A stretch of 15,713 nt of DNA from Candidatus Methanoperedens sp. (GTDB lineage Archaea; Halobacteriota; Methanosarcinia; Methanosarcinales; Methanoperedenaceae), in assembly GCA_026552835.1 (NCBI GenBank), contig JAPMTY010000091.1, forward strand, positions 1-15,713, in the 5' to 3' direction. Below, in pieces: positions 1-7,252 of this stretch. The stretch's first letter is position 1. The number at the start of each line of letters is the position of its first letter. A program made the translations under genes and the position numbers. Under the pieces are notes generated by a model, which saw only the letters and a list, made by a program, of their open reading frames with translations, had not been told where the DNA came from and did no database searches.

Positions 1-32
1 CTAAATGATGGATACAGCCATCATTCCGGATT

Positions 33-118
33 GACGAGATAGCCAAGCCCGGTATGGCGCAGGGTTGCTAACCCTGTGTTCCGCAAGGAGCTCGGGGGTT
101 CAAGTCCCCCTCTCGTCG
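33..118 (+). tRNA. tRNA-Ser (anticodon GCT)
   Basis: Serine tRNA reading AGC/AGU codons. The acceptor stem pairs GACGAGA (33-39) with TCTCGTC (111-117), followed by discriminator G118. The anticodon stem CAGGG/CCCTG (60-64 and 72-76) encloses the loop TTGCTAA with anticodon GCT at 67-69. A long variable arm (about 77-93, with a TTCC-GCAA-GGA hairpin) marks a type II tRNA. The T arm is GGGGG-TTCAAGT-CCCCC (94-110). CCA is not encoded, as is common in archaea. No intron is seen. Its promoter probably lies off the left edge of the window. Confidence 0.95.
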
Positions 119-141
119 TTTGTTTCCTCACTTTTTCTTTT
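119..141 (+). terminator. T-rich tract after tRNA-Ser
   Basis: Directly after the tRNA the + strand is T-rich, with two clusters of T separated by a few C and A. Archaeal RNA polymerase commonly stops at such T runs without a hairpin, so this is a plausible tRNA terminator. It also lies just beyond the 3' end of the convergent gene at 150-605. This is inference from base composition only. Confidence 0.35.
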
Positions 142-149
142 ACCAGATA

Positions 150-605
150 TTATTTTACTTTAAGCGCCGCCCAGATTACAGTAGTAAAAAATCCCAGATA
201 AACAACAACTACGAGAAAATATGAAATTAATGCCATAGAAAATGATGAAATGTTTTTAACCATGCTGATGGCCAGGATACTTGCTGGGATTGCAGAAAAT
301 GAAATTGCCACAAAAAACGATGTTATATTTATGATTTTTTTTGTAGTGTCATTTATCTCTTTTTGGATAAGAATATAATATGTAATTGAAAATAGAGCAA
401 AAAATATGAAAATCATTGTTACGGCGGTATCTTTTAAACCGATATATTTGCTGGCCAAAACTTCGGGAGTTTTAAAGGCAACGATTAAAGAACCGACTAT
501 TAACAGGATTTCAATTAATTTTGTTTTCTGGGCAATCTCGTTTAAATAAAAAATATCTGATAATTTAGTATGAGTAACTTTTATTTGATTTATTTGTTGA
601 TTCAT
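150..605 (-). CDS. hypothetical four-helix membrane protein
   Basis: A 151-residue protein I do not recognise. It has a polar N-terminal stretch of about 29 residues and four hydrophobic segments at roughly 31-48, 62-82, 92-113 and 123-148, so it should be an integral membrane protein. There is no signal peptide and no obvious catalytic motif. Charged residues between helices 2 and 3 (a KEINDTTKK stretch) suggest a cytoplasmic loop. The start is an ATG with only a weak AGGA-type ribosome site, and a TATA-like box lies about 28 nt upstream, so the mRNA may be almost leaderless. It stands alone between the tRNA, which it converges on, and an intergenic region. Its role is unknown. Confidence 0.7.
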   Translation of the reverse strand: MNQQINQIKVTHTKLSDIFYLNEIAQKTKLIEILLIVGSLIVAFKTPEVLASKYIGLKDTAVTMIFIFFALFSITYYILIQKEINDTTKKIINITSFFVAISFSAIPASILAISMVKNISSFSMALISYFLVVVVYLGFFTTVIWAALKVK

Positions 606-633
606 TCAAAACACAATCCTGGATTTATTTAAT

Positions 634-641
634 AATATAAA
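634..641 (-). promoter_or_regulatory. TATA box of the 150-605 membrane protein gene
   Basis: The minus strand reads TTTATATT within an A/T-rich block. It ends 28 nt before the ATG at 605. At the usual archaeal TATA-to-start spacing, transcription would begin only a few bases before the start codon. Confidence 0.45.
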
Positions 642-669
642 TTAGTTATCGTGTTCAACATCGTTATAA

Positions 670-722
670 GGTATCGGGAATGAAATCCCGGCTTACCCCT
701 GTGTTATCACAAGGAACCCGGG
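670..722 (+). other. structured intergenic segment, possible tRNA-Ser remnant
   Basis: No ORF fits here. The + strand has a hairpin CGGGA-ATGAAA-TCCCG (675-690) and a second, bulged hairpin CCTGTG/CACAAGG (about 698-714). Parts resemble the tRNA-Ser at 51-97 on the same strand: GGTAT, then GCT-A-CCC-TGTGTT, then AAGGA and CGGG occur in the same order, with about 20 of 27 positions alike over the best part. Acceptor and T arms are not preserved, so it is not a working tRNA. It could be a decayed tRNA piece, a small structured RNA, or a chance likeness. It is also the 3' flank of the S-layer gene. Confidence 0.25.
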
Positions 723-739
723 AATTCGCCACTCGCCAC

Positions 740-3700
740 CTATTTTTTTATTCCTCCAATACCTTTAAATTTGCCAAGGAGATTTCCAAGCAGGCCCTTC
801 GCGGTCAATAGGTAAATCGCTACTAATCCGATAACTGTTGCACCTACTGCAATCAGCGGCAAGTTCAGGGGCTGTTCCTTAACCACCAGCAGTCCTTTAT
901 GCCCCATTATCTCAATAGTATAATTGCCCGGCAGCGCTTCTTTTCTTGTAAAACTGATCTCCTTTATCTCACCTGGGGCAAGAGAGACTGTTGTGTTGTC
1001 CACGACTGTCCCGTTAGAAATAAGTTCCACAGGGAGTGTATCCGCTTTCGTGCCTACATTTGTGATATTCGACCTGATTAAGGCCGGCTCGTTTACGGAA
1101 ACAGTGCCCGGCGTAATATTGATATTCAACGCCTGATACTGGGAAAAAGGCGCTTTGACGTTAATATCTCTTACAGCCGCGATATAACCGCTTTTTGCTG
1201 CTGATATGATATGCGTGCCGCTTGTTTGCAGAGTGTAATTCAATATGCCGTTACTATCAGTTGTGCCAATGGTTGCATTGTCATAACCTACAGTCGCTCC
1301 GCTAATTGCAGAGCCATTGTATGTTATCCTTATATTGACTGGCGAAAACTGGTTAGCAGTCGCCGGAGCGTCTATACTCAGCCTTAAATCAATATATTGC
1401 AGCACTTCTATGCCTTTTGTCGCCTGCTGGAAGCCCAGCTTGGTTGCTGTTATGTTGTAAATGCCTTTTAGCGTTCTTGGCAGTGTATAGTTGACGAGAC
1501 CGTTACTGTCAGTCTGCCCTGCATCAACAGAATTAATCGCTACTGATACGCCATTCTGGGGATTGCCGCCCGCTGTAACCTTAACATTGAGAACATCTCC
1601 GGCGGTTGCTTTAGCCGGTGCGTCTATTACAAGCTGGTTTGCCACCATTTCAGGGGTTACATCCACGGCAAAATAAAACCGCAGACGGCCGTCGGTGGCT
1701 GCGGTGTCACCTACTTTCAGGTTAATATCGCCCATCAGTTGTTCAATCTTGCCATTATCCAGGCTGATAGCATTTTTATTGTTCATCTCGATTATATTCC
1801 CTCCCACAGTTGTCACGGTCATATCATTATATACGTCCCCGGTTTTAACCGTGGTTGGGTTCGATGATATCTGGAACACACCTCTCAGGAATGCAGCCTG
1901 CACTTCCGTGCCTGAGAACACGCTGTCAAATCGAATCATAATTATAGGGAGGTCGGATACAACACCCACTCTCGATGGGGCATAAACATAGGTCTGGCCT
2001 GCGTTCAGGGGAGTTCCCGGGTCTACTACGTTCCCGTCCTTTAACAGTTCGACAAGCATTGTTCTGGCGCTCAGATCTATATCCACTGCTTTCAGGACAT
2101 AGCCTTCCTGCAGGGTCATGGTGCCTCCAACTGAGATGGTGCGTTTGGTATCGTCGTCGATAAGCACCTTATGAAGCTGTCCCTGGGCAAGAGCGCTCTT
2201 TCCTGTAAAAGTGGTGCTTGGCTGTGCATTTGCAATAGTGGTATTGATTGTATATCCCGCGAAGTACTTGTCAGCCATGAAGCCTATGACCTGATAACCG
2301 CCGAAACCCGAGTAGCCAAAACTCACGTCTTGCGGGGTTGTGGTGTAGTCAAGATTTGTTGCGCTTAGGGTCCTGCTGCCATTCAACGGTGTTACAAGCC
2401 TCAGGCTTTCGTTACCCATGCCGCTGTCCAGGTCGTAGTAAAACCCTACGCTTGTAGTCCCAATGTTCATTCCGAAGTTATAAGGATTCCATGTATCAAT
2501 GGGACTTGGGTCACTATCTCTGTAAACAGTGCTCCTTACCTCGAAGGTTCCCGTTTGTTGAGTCGAGAGGGCAAAGCGGAAGGTATCGTTGTCTGCCACA
2601 AGTATATTCATATTTCCCATAAGATTTTCTGTATTACCCCTGGCGAGGTTTACGTCATTATTATTGCTCATCTCGATTTTATCTTGCGCGACACTTGTCA
2701 CTTTCATATCATTGTATACATCCCCGGTTTTAACCGAAGTCGGGTTTGATGATATCTGGAACACTCCTTTCAGGAATGCAGCCTGCACTTCTGTGCCTGA
2801 GAACACGCTGTCAAATCGAATCATAATTATAGGGAGGTCGGATACAACACCCACTCTCGATGGGGCATAAACATAGGTCTGGCCTGCGTTCAGGGGGGTT
2901 CCTGAATCTACTACGTTCCCGTCCTTTAACAGTTCGACAAGCATTGTTCTGGCACTCAAATCTATATCCACTGCCTTGAGGACGTATCCTTCCTGCAGGG
3001 TCAGGGTGCCTCCAACTGAGATGGTGCGTTTGGTGTCGTCGTCCATAAGCACCTTGTGAAGCTGTCCCTGGGCAAGAGCGCTCTTTCCTGTAAAAGTGGT
3101 GCTTGGTTGTGCATTTACAATAGTGGTATTGGCAATATATCCCGCGAAGTACTTGTCAGCCATGAAGCCTATGACCTGATAAGTGCCGAAAGCTGTGTAG
3201 CCGAATTGTACTTCTTCCGGCGTCGTGTCATATAAGATGTTACCTGCTCTGATTCTTCTATCCGTATAGCCACTCATCGTCATCGTAAGGCTTTCGTTGC
3301 CAACATCGCTGTTAACGTCATAATAAAACCCCGGGAAGCTCATGGGGTTCCATGTGTATGTGAGACCAAACAGATCCGGTCTGCCACCGTCCCACACGCG
3401 GTTGCCCGCAGCGTAGGTTTTGGGATGCGCGGTCCAGTTCCAAGAGGTTGAGTTGCTCAAACCCGTAGTTGTGTTGGCTGCGAATACCGTGACGTTATGT
3501 TGACCGATTGATGAAGGAGGTGTATAGTTGGATACTTGACCGGCTGCCATTGAGCCATTCGGGAAAATTAAAGCGTTGTCAAGATACCATGTAATGTTTG
3601 CAATCTGGTTTGAATGCGCCTGGAAGGTAACTGATTGAGTTCCAGTAGTCTCAACATTTGTTCCAAGCGGATTATCTTTTATTATTGCTGGTGCGGGGGG

Positions 3701-4945
3701 AACACCAGGCACAAAAGGAGAGAGACTCGTTACATTGCCTCGAACCTTGTTATTAACAATATCTACATTAGTGGTTACATCATCCCACGACACACCGTTC
3801 CAGTGATACAACCTGACTGCGCTTTCATTAGAAGTTCGTGTAGGATCATAACTAACTTCAATGATAATGTTACCCACTGATACAGCAGGTGTTAATGAGA
3901 TATTATAATAATTCCCAACTTGAGTGAAACTGATGGGTCCTCCCCATAAATTTGTCGAGGATATAATTACCGATGTATTTCCATCGCCGTTAACCTGAGA
4001 GAAAGTTACATTTGTGCCACTGATCGAAACTATTACATTGCTTCCAACTTGAGTATTCAGAGTAGATGCTTGGTTCGAGACCACCGTGGAATTGACATTA
4101 CCGGAGGTATCAACCGTCTGAAGGGAGATGGTATTTGGTGTTCCGACACCAAACGATGTATAATTGTAAAAATTGTCTGTGGTATTGGTTTGGAAACTTG
4201 TGTTGATAGTGACCATAGTATAATTGAAGTTTCCGCCCGGATTAGTCCATGTCCAATTAATCCAGGTGGCACCTCTTCCGACAACTGTTAAACCAGAAAC
4301 AGGGTTTCCAGGTGAAGTTGTGACCGTCCACGTCCATGTATGGGAATCAATTCCAGTCGTATTACTGGCTATAACGGTAACGTTATAAGTGCCAATACCT
4401 GCTGAACTATTTGAATAACTAACTAGAGTTCCTGCAGGTACAGAAGAATTTGGCGTTTGTGCCTGAGAACCTTCGATAAACCATGTGAAATCTCCTGTTT
4501 GGTTAGCGGTTACATTGAACTCTTGATTCGCACCGAGGTAAGACATTGGATTACTTGATGAAGGTTGAAACGATGGGTCGATATGGATGGCGCCTTGCAC
4601 AGCAGAAGTTACAGTCCACAACCATGTATTGCTATTGATTGAACTATCGTTAACAGAAACTCCTATCACAGTGACATTCCAGTAACCCAGCGCAGCACTA
4701 TTATTGGTATAAGAAGCTGAAGTCGTATTTGTTTCAGTCGATTTAACGACAGTTCCATTAACATACCAGGTAAAGTTTGCTGGTTCAAGAGCTGTGATGC
4801 TGAAGGGCCTTGATGCACCGACAGTATCACTCACAGCTCCTGGAGGACTAGGCGAGCTAAGTGTAAGTGCCTCCACAGAAAAAATTACAATACTCAACAT
4901 CAATACTACAAAAGCGATACCTCTAATTGTTTTTTTATTCACCAT
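740..4945 (-). CDS. S-layer-type surface glycoprotein with tandem DUF1608-like domains
   Basis: A 1401-residue secreted, membrane-anchored protein, probably a component of the S-layer. Residues 1-26 are a signal peptide. Two Ig-like modules (about 30-115 and 125-210, each ending WTWTVT or similar) are followed by an Fn3-like stretch, a PGF-pre-PGF-like region (about 300-420, with YHWNGVSW) and a third Ig-like module ending WNWTAHP. Two S-layer family domains follow at about 510-790 and 800-1095; both have WNP, GFYYD, GNESL, GYQVIGFMADKYFAGY-like and DDDTKRTISVGG motifs. Then come two carboxypeptidase-regulatory/PEGA-like modules (about 1100-1265), a CARDB-like module (about 1273-1360) and a C-terminal helix (about 1363-1390) with a basic tail. 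N-x-S/T sites are very numerous. There is no PGF-CTERM signal; the anchor is a plain helix. The ATG at 4945 has a good GAGGGG ribosome site. As I recall, Methanosarcina S-layer proteins are about half this length and lack the long N-terminal part. S-layer identity is confident; being the main S-layer subunit is inference. Confidence 0.88.
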   Translation of the reverse strand: MVNKKTIRGIAFVVLMLSIVIFSVEALTLSSPSPPGAVSDTVGASRPFSITALEPANFTWYVNGTVVKSTETNTTSASYTNNSAALGYWNVTVIGVSVNDSSINSNTWLWTVTSAVQGAIHIDPSFQPSSSNPMSYLGANQEFNVTANQTGDFTWFIEGSQAQTPNSSVPAGTLVSYSNSSAGIGTYNVTVIASNTTGIDSHTWTWTVTTSPGNPVSGLTVVGRGATWINWTWTNPGGNFNYTMVTINTSFQTNTTDNFYNYTSFGVGTPNTISLQTVDTSGNVNSTVVSNQASTLNTQVGSNVIVSISGTNVTFSQVNGDGNTSVIISSTNLWGGPISFTQVGNYYNISLTPAVSVGNIIIEVSYDPTRTSNESAVRLYHWNGVSWDDVTTNVDIVNNKVRGNVTSLSPFVPGVPPAPAIIKDNPLGTNVETTGTQSVTFQAHSNQIANITWYLDNALIFPNGSMAAGQVSNYTPPSSIGQHNVTVFAANTTTGLSNSTSWNWTAHPKTYAAGNRVWDGGRPDLFGLTYTWNPMSFPGFYYDVNSDVGNESLTMTMSGYTDRRIRAGNILYDTTPEEVQFGYTAFGTYQVIGFMADKYFAGYIANTTIVNAQPSTTFTGKSALAQGQLHKVLMDDDTKRTISVGGTLTLQEGYVLKAVDIDLSARTMLVELLKDGNVVDSGTPLNAGQTYVYAPSRVGVVSDLPIIMIRFDSVFSGTEVQAAFLKGVFQISSNPTSVKTGDVYNDMKVTSVAQDKIEMSNNNDVNLARGNTENLMGNMNILVADNDTFRFALSTQQTGTFEVRSTVYRDSDPSPIDTWNPYNFGMNIGTTSVGFYYDLDSGMGNESLRLVTPLNGSRTLSATNLDYTTTPQDVSFGYSGFGGYQVIGFMADKYFAGYTINTTIANAQPSTTFTGKSALAQGQLHKVLIDDDTKRTISVGGTMTLQEGYVLKAVDIDLSARTMLVELLKDGNVVDPGTPLNAGQTYVYAPSRVGVVSDLPIIMIRFDSVFSGTEVQAAFLRGVFQISSNPTTVKTGDVYNDMTVTTVGGNIIEMNNKNAISLDNGKIEQLMGDINLKVGDTAATDGRLRFYFAVDVTPEMVANQLVIDAPAKATAGDVLNVKVTAGGNPQNGVSVAINSVDAGQTDSNGLVNYTLPRTLKGIYNITATKLGFQQATKGIEVLQYIDLRLSIDAPATANQFSPVNIRITYNGSAISGATVGYDNATIGTTDSNGILNYTLQTSGTHIISAAKSGYIAAVRDINVKAPFSQYQALNINITPGTVSVNEPALIRSNITNVGTKADTLPVELISNGTVVDNTTVSLAPGEIKEISFTRKEALPGNYTIEIMGHKGLLVVKEQPLNLPLIAVGATVIGLVAIYLLTAKGLLGNLLGKFKGIGGIKK
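1821..2297 (-). repeat. near-identical block, copy 1 (second S-layer domain)
   Basis: This 477-bp stretch matches 2706-3182 at a constant offset of 885 bp (295 codons) with about 29 mismatches by eye. It includes an unbroken identical run of 104 bp at 1908-2011. It codes for the C-terminal two-thirds of the second DUF1608-like domain. The flanking parts of the two domains are much more different, so similarity is concentrated in this block. Confidence 0.85.
2706..3182 (-). repeat. near-identical block, copy 2 (first S-layer domain)
   Basis: The partner of the block at 1821-2297, in the same orientation and reading frame. The 104-bp identical run falls at 2793-2896 here. It is an intragenic duplication inside the surface protein gene, not a mobile repeat. 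Confidence 0.85.
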
Positions 4946-4995
4946 GTTTTTCCCCTCAGATTATATTCAATTTTTTCATCTTCGACCAGTCAACC

Positions 4996-5015
4996 ATACT
5001 GCAAAAATGCAGTAT
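4996..5015 (-). promoter_or_regulatory. perfect hairpin in the S-layer mRNA leader
   Basis: ATACTGCA and TGCAGTAT form a perfect 8-bp stem around a 4-nt loop (TTTT on the transcribed strand). With the TATA box at 5043-5050, transcription should start near 5020, so this hairpin would sit almost at the mRNA 5' end, about 50 nt ahead of the ATG. A 5'-terminal stem-loop could stabilise an abundant mRNA. That role is inference. Confidence 0.55.
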
Positions 5016-5042
5016 AACAGACCGCATGTGATAAGAACTCAT

Positions 5043-5050
5043 GATATAAA
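5043..5050 (-). promoter_or_regulatory. TATA box of the S-layer protein gene
   Basis: The minus strand reads TTTATATC in an A/T-rich setting, about 98 nt before the ATG at 4945. This predicts an mRNA leader of about 75 nt that contains the hairpin at 4996-5015 and a GAGGGG ribosome site. Confidence 0.5.
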
Positions 5051-5102
5051 TAATTTCTGAAACAAAATGCAACCCGCCAGCAGTTTAATCAAACGTACAA
5101 CC

Positions 5103-5708
5103 CTACAAATCCAGAAGCGCCGCAACGACTTTCTCATAGCCTGCGCCTTTGCGCAAGATTTTGCGGTTTACAACATCGACAACAGTTGAAGGCTCGCCCT
5201 TACACTCGCCGCCGTCAATGATATAATCCGCGCTTATTTTGATTTCATCCACTTTTACAGGCGGCGCCTCTCCCGAAATATTGGCGCTCGTCGAAGTGAT
5301 GGGAACGCCTGCAAGCTCGATGAGCTTAATCGTGGTTTCATGGTCGGGATAGCGTATTCCCACAAGCCCCTCCGAGGACAGAATATCAGGAACTTTCTCC
5401 TTTTTCCTCAATAAAACAGTTACAGGCCCGGGCAAAAGTTTTTCAACAAAATGCCTTTCCTTCTCACCCATTACCACAAGGTCGTCCATCATCTTAAAAC
5501 CCGAAACAGCCACCGAAACAGGCTTTCCGGTAGCCCTTTTCTTGACCGCAAACACCTTTTTCAGCGCATCTTCTGAAAAAATACTGGCGCCGATGCCATA
5601 CACGGTCTCGGTAGGATAGATGACGATACCGTTTTTTTTAATAATCTCGGCTGCTTTTTTGATATCCGTGCCTATTAGGCCGCGATTGTGGCGCATTATA
5701 AAAAGCAT
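5103..5708 (-). CDS. tsaC: L-threonylcarbamoyladenylate synthase family (YrdC/Sua5/TsaC)
   Basis: Makes threonylcarbamoyl-AMP from threonine, bicarbonate and ATP in the cytoplasm, the first step of the t6A37 modification of ANN-reading tRNAs. Typical motifs, numbered from the chosen start: YPTETVYGIGA (31-41), KKRATGKP (56-63), LLPGPVTVLL (91-100), GIRYP (117-121) and TSTSANISG (138-146). At 201 residues it is the single-domain TsaC/YrdC type, without the C-terminal Sua5 domain. An in-frame ATG at 5789 exists, but the extra 27 codons run into the inverted repeat at 5749-5813 and have no family similarity, so I start at the ATG at 5708 (AGGT lies upstream). The ATG at 5696 is a further option. 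The paralogous YciO group cannot be fully excluded. Confidence 0.88.
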   Translation of the reverse strand: MLFIMRHNRGLIGTDIKKAAEIIKKNGIVIYPTETVYGIGASIFSEDALKKVFAVKKRATGKPVSVAVSGFKMMDDLVVMGEKERHFVEKLLPGPVTVLLRKKEKVPDILSSEGLVGIRYPDHETTIKLIELAGVPITSTSANISGEAPPVKVDEIKISADYIIDGGECKGEPSTVVDVVNRKILRKGAGYEKVVAALLDL

Positions 5709-5748
5709 TAGTTGAGAACCTAATTTTCTAAACTTAGTCTTGTAAATG

Positions 5749-5813
5749 CTTTGCGTACTTGGCGCCTTTGCGGTGTGCAATTTATTCACCGCAGAGTCGC
5801 AGAGGCCGCAAAG
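5749..5813. repeat. intergenic inverted repeat, element A
   Basis: Two 27-bp arms (5749-5775 and 5787-5813) match as inverted copies at 20 of 27 positions around an 11-nt A/T-rich loop. The right arm is built from a short CAGAG-type unit repeated three times (CCGCAGAG, TCGCAGAG, GCCGCAAAG). It belongs to the same family as element B at 13292-13356. It lies between the ferredoxin and tsaC genes and is not coding. Confidence 0.7.
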
Positions 5814-5864
5814 CCAGTTAAAATTGTTTAGTTTTTTGACTGTAATCCGCGTTTAATTGCAGTT

Positions 5865-5871
5865 AAAAAAA
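5865..5871 (-). terminator. T7 run after the ferredoxin gene
   Basis: The minus strand has seven consecutive T directly after the TAA stop of the 5872-6108 gene. This fits a factor-independent archaeal terminator closing the unit that starts at 8400. Confidence 0.4.
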
Positions 5872-6108
5872 TTATACAGGAACAATCGCCAGTGAGCCGA
5901 CCGGGCAGTTGCGGGTGCATATCCCGCATGCGATACACGTCAGGCTGTCTATAACCGCGGCGCCGTTGGATACTGTAATCGCAAGTTTTGCCGTATTCTC
6001 ATCAAAATCTTCAGCTTTTGCCAATTTTATATTAGTTGGGCAAACCGTTACGCATATTCCGCATCCGTTGCAATTCTGCGATTGCACAAGTTTCTTGTCT
6101 TTTGCCAT
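5872..6108 (-). CDS. 2[4Fe-4S] ferredoxin
   Basis: A 78-residue soluble electron carrier. Two complete cluster motifs are visible: C13-x2-C16-x2-C19-x3-C23-P and C58-x2-C61-x2-C64-x3-C68-P, the classical two-cluster arrangement. The motifs are separated by a longer spacer (residues 24-57, partly acidic) than in small clostridial ferredoxins (about 55 residues). It is the last gene of a probable unit, 38 nt behind the tubulin-like gene, and is followed by a T run. No clear ribosome site is seen before the ATG. The partner enzyme cannot be told from sequence, and its link to the tubulin-like protein may be only positional. Confidence 0.9.
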   Translation of the reverse strand: MAKDKKLVQSQNCNGCGICVTVCPTNIKLAKAEDFDENTAKLAITVSNGAAVIDSLTCIACGICTRNCPVGSLAIVPV

Positions 6109-6146
6109 GATGTTTGATATTGCTTACGATGATATGAATATTTCGC

Positions 6147-7244
6147 TCAATACTGCGGCTCCAGTCCCTCAAGCTTTTCTTTTATACCCCTGTTTTGTTC
6201 TGCCACCTGCTCCTTCTTCTCTTTTTCTTTCCTGACCGCATCAATTCCTATGGTAAATAATTTATTTAATTCAGAAGAAGCGCCGATTGATAAAACGGTA
6301 AGCACCCTTGGCATTTCGCCATTGCGCAAAAGAACCCCCTTGAATATCTGCCCTATCTCGCTTGAAAGTTTCTCCACTTCTGTTGTAATATCATTTATAT
6401 TGAGATACTTTTTATCCCCTTCTATAATTATCATTGCCCTGTTCGCTTCTTTATATGGGTCAAGCTCAAAAAGAAGACCCGCATGCGAAAGGCTGTGCTT
6501 TATGACCGCCTTGACCGGCATGTTCTTGTCGCCTTCCCCGAAACCCATTGTCGCAAGCTTGGAACCCGCCGACATGACAGTTTTGAAATCGCCAAGGTCG
6601 GTGACCATCATCATCTCGCTGTCAAGCGCCTTTAAAAGGAACAGGAACCGCTGCGCAACAGTCCTGTTTATCCCGTCATAAGCGGTTTTTATATCCTTCC
6701 CGAGATGCTTCAGGAACTGGTTATCCACGACAATATTGCCGTCCGAACTTCCGGCTATTATCTCTTTTAAGCAAAAAATCGAATTTTGGAGATAAATCGA
6801 CCCTTCCTCCCTGAAGGGGAGCACTATAATCCCGTAAACGCTGAATTTATATCGCTCTTTCAGGGCTTCGATCAAGAGTGGAGTAAATGACGAGCCTGTC
6901 CCGCCTGAAGACGATGCTATGACAAATGCCACATCAAAATCCCCGCGTTCCTCTATGGAACGGAGCAACAGTTCCTTATTATCTTCAAAACATTGTTTTC
7001 CGATGTTCCTGTTCGCCCCGACCCCGTGAAGATAGGGCACATGGATTCTGTCTTTAGCTTTGGTAAATCTCAATTCTTTAAGGTCATTCATAGCCGTATT
7101 GATTGCAAGGGTTTCAACGCGGCTCGTAAACTTCTGCGTGCCGTAATATTTTGATAGCACGCTTCCTCCGAATGCTTCTTTGTTTATTGCGTCAAGAATC
7201 CTGTTGCCGCACTGCCCGACTCCGATAATAAGTACATTCAGCAT
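6147..7244 (-). CDS. tubulin/FtsZ superfamily GTPase, CetZ-like
   Basis: A 365-residue cytoskeletal GTPase expected to form filaments in the cytoplasm. The nucleotide loops are visible: T1 GVGQCGNRI (8-16), very like the GQCGNQ of eukaryotic tubulins; LAINTAMNDL (47-56); GVGANRNIG (74-82); and T4 SSSGGTGSS (111-119), which departs from the GGGTGTG of FtsZ. The T7 region TDLGDFKTVM (215-224) keeps both Asp residues (D216, D219) corresponding to the catalytic pair of FtsZ NxDxxD, though the leading Asn is replaced. The AGSKLATMGFGEG stretch also matches FtsZ/CetZ. The C-terminus (about 335-365) is highly charged and may form a coiled coil; the FtsZ-type C-terminal peptide is absent. It sits 7 nt behind the upstream gene with a ribosome site touching that gene's stop. 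It is not a typical FtsZ; CetZ or another archaeal tubulin-like group is my call. Confidence 0.85.
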   Translation of the reverse strand: MLNVLIIGVGQCGNRILDAINKEAFGGSVLSKYYGTQKFTSRVETLAINTAMNDLKELRFTKAKDRIHVPYLHGVGANRNIGKQCFEDNKELLLRSIEERGDFDVAFVIASSSGGTGSSFTPLLIEALKERYKFSVYGIIVLPFREEGSIYLQNSIFCLKEIIAGSSDGNIVVDNQFLKHLGKDIKTAYDGINRTVAQRFLFLLKALDSEMMMVTDLGDFKTVMSAGSKLATMGFGEGDKNMPVKAVIKHSLSHAGLLFELDPYKEANRAMIIIEGDKKYLNINDITTEVEKLSSEIGQIFKGVLLRNGEMPRVLTVLSIGASSELNKLFTIGIDAVRKEKEKKEQVAEQNRGIKEKLEGLEPQY

Positions 7245-7247
7245 ATG

Positions 7248-7252
7248 ACCTC
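7248..7252 (-). promoter_or_regulatory. ribosome binding site overlapping upstream stop codon
   Basis: The minus strand reads TAG-AGG-TCAT-ATG: the GAGGT ribosome site shares its first G with the stop codon of the upstream gene and lies 3 nt before the tubulin-like start. This geometry favours translational coupling of the two proteins. Confidence 0.6.

Noticed and set aside
1821..3182. CRISPR array or mobile repeat
   Set aside because: There are only two copies, 477 bp long, in frame within one protein gene, with no short regular repeats, spacers or transposase.
5026..5058. C/D box sRNA (GTGATAA near one end, CTGA near the other)
   Set aside because: The C box has a mismatch, no D'/C' pair is clear, the span is too short, and it overlaps the S-layer promoter.
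5709..5789. N-terminal extension of the tsaC reading frame to the ATG at 5789
   Set aside because: The extra 27 codons overlap the left arm and loop of the intergenic inverted repeat and match no part of the YrdC family.
6109..6146. Separate promoter for the ferredoxin gene
   Set aside because: The 38-nt gap has A/T-rich words but no clear TATA box at the right distance; read-through from the tubulin-like gene is simpler.
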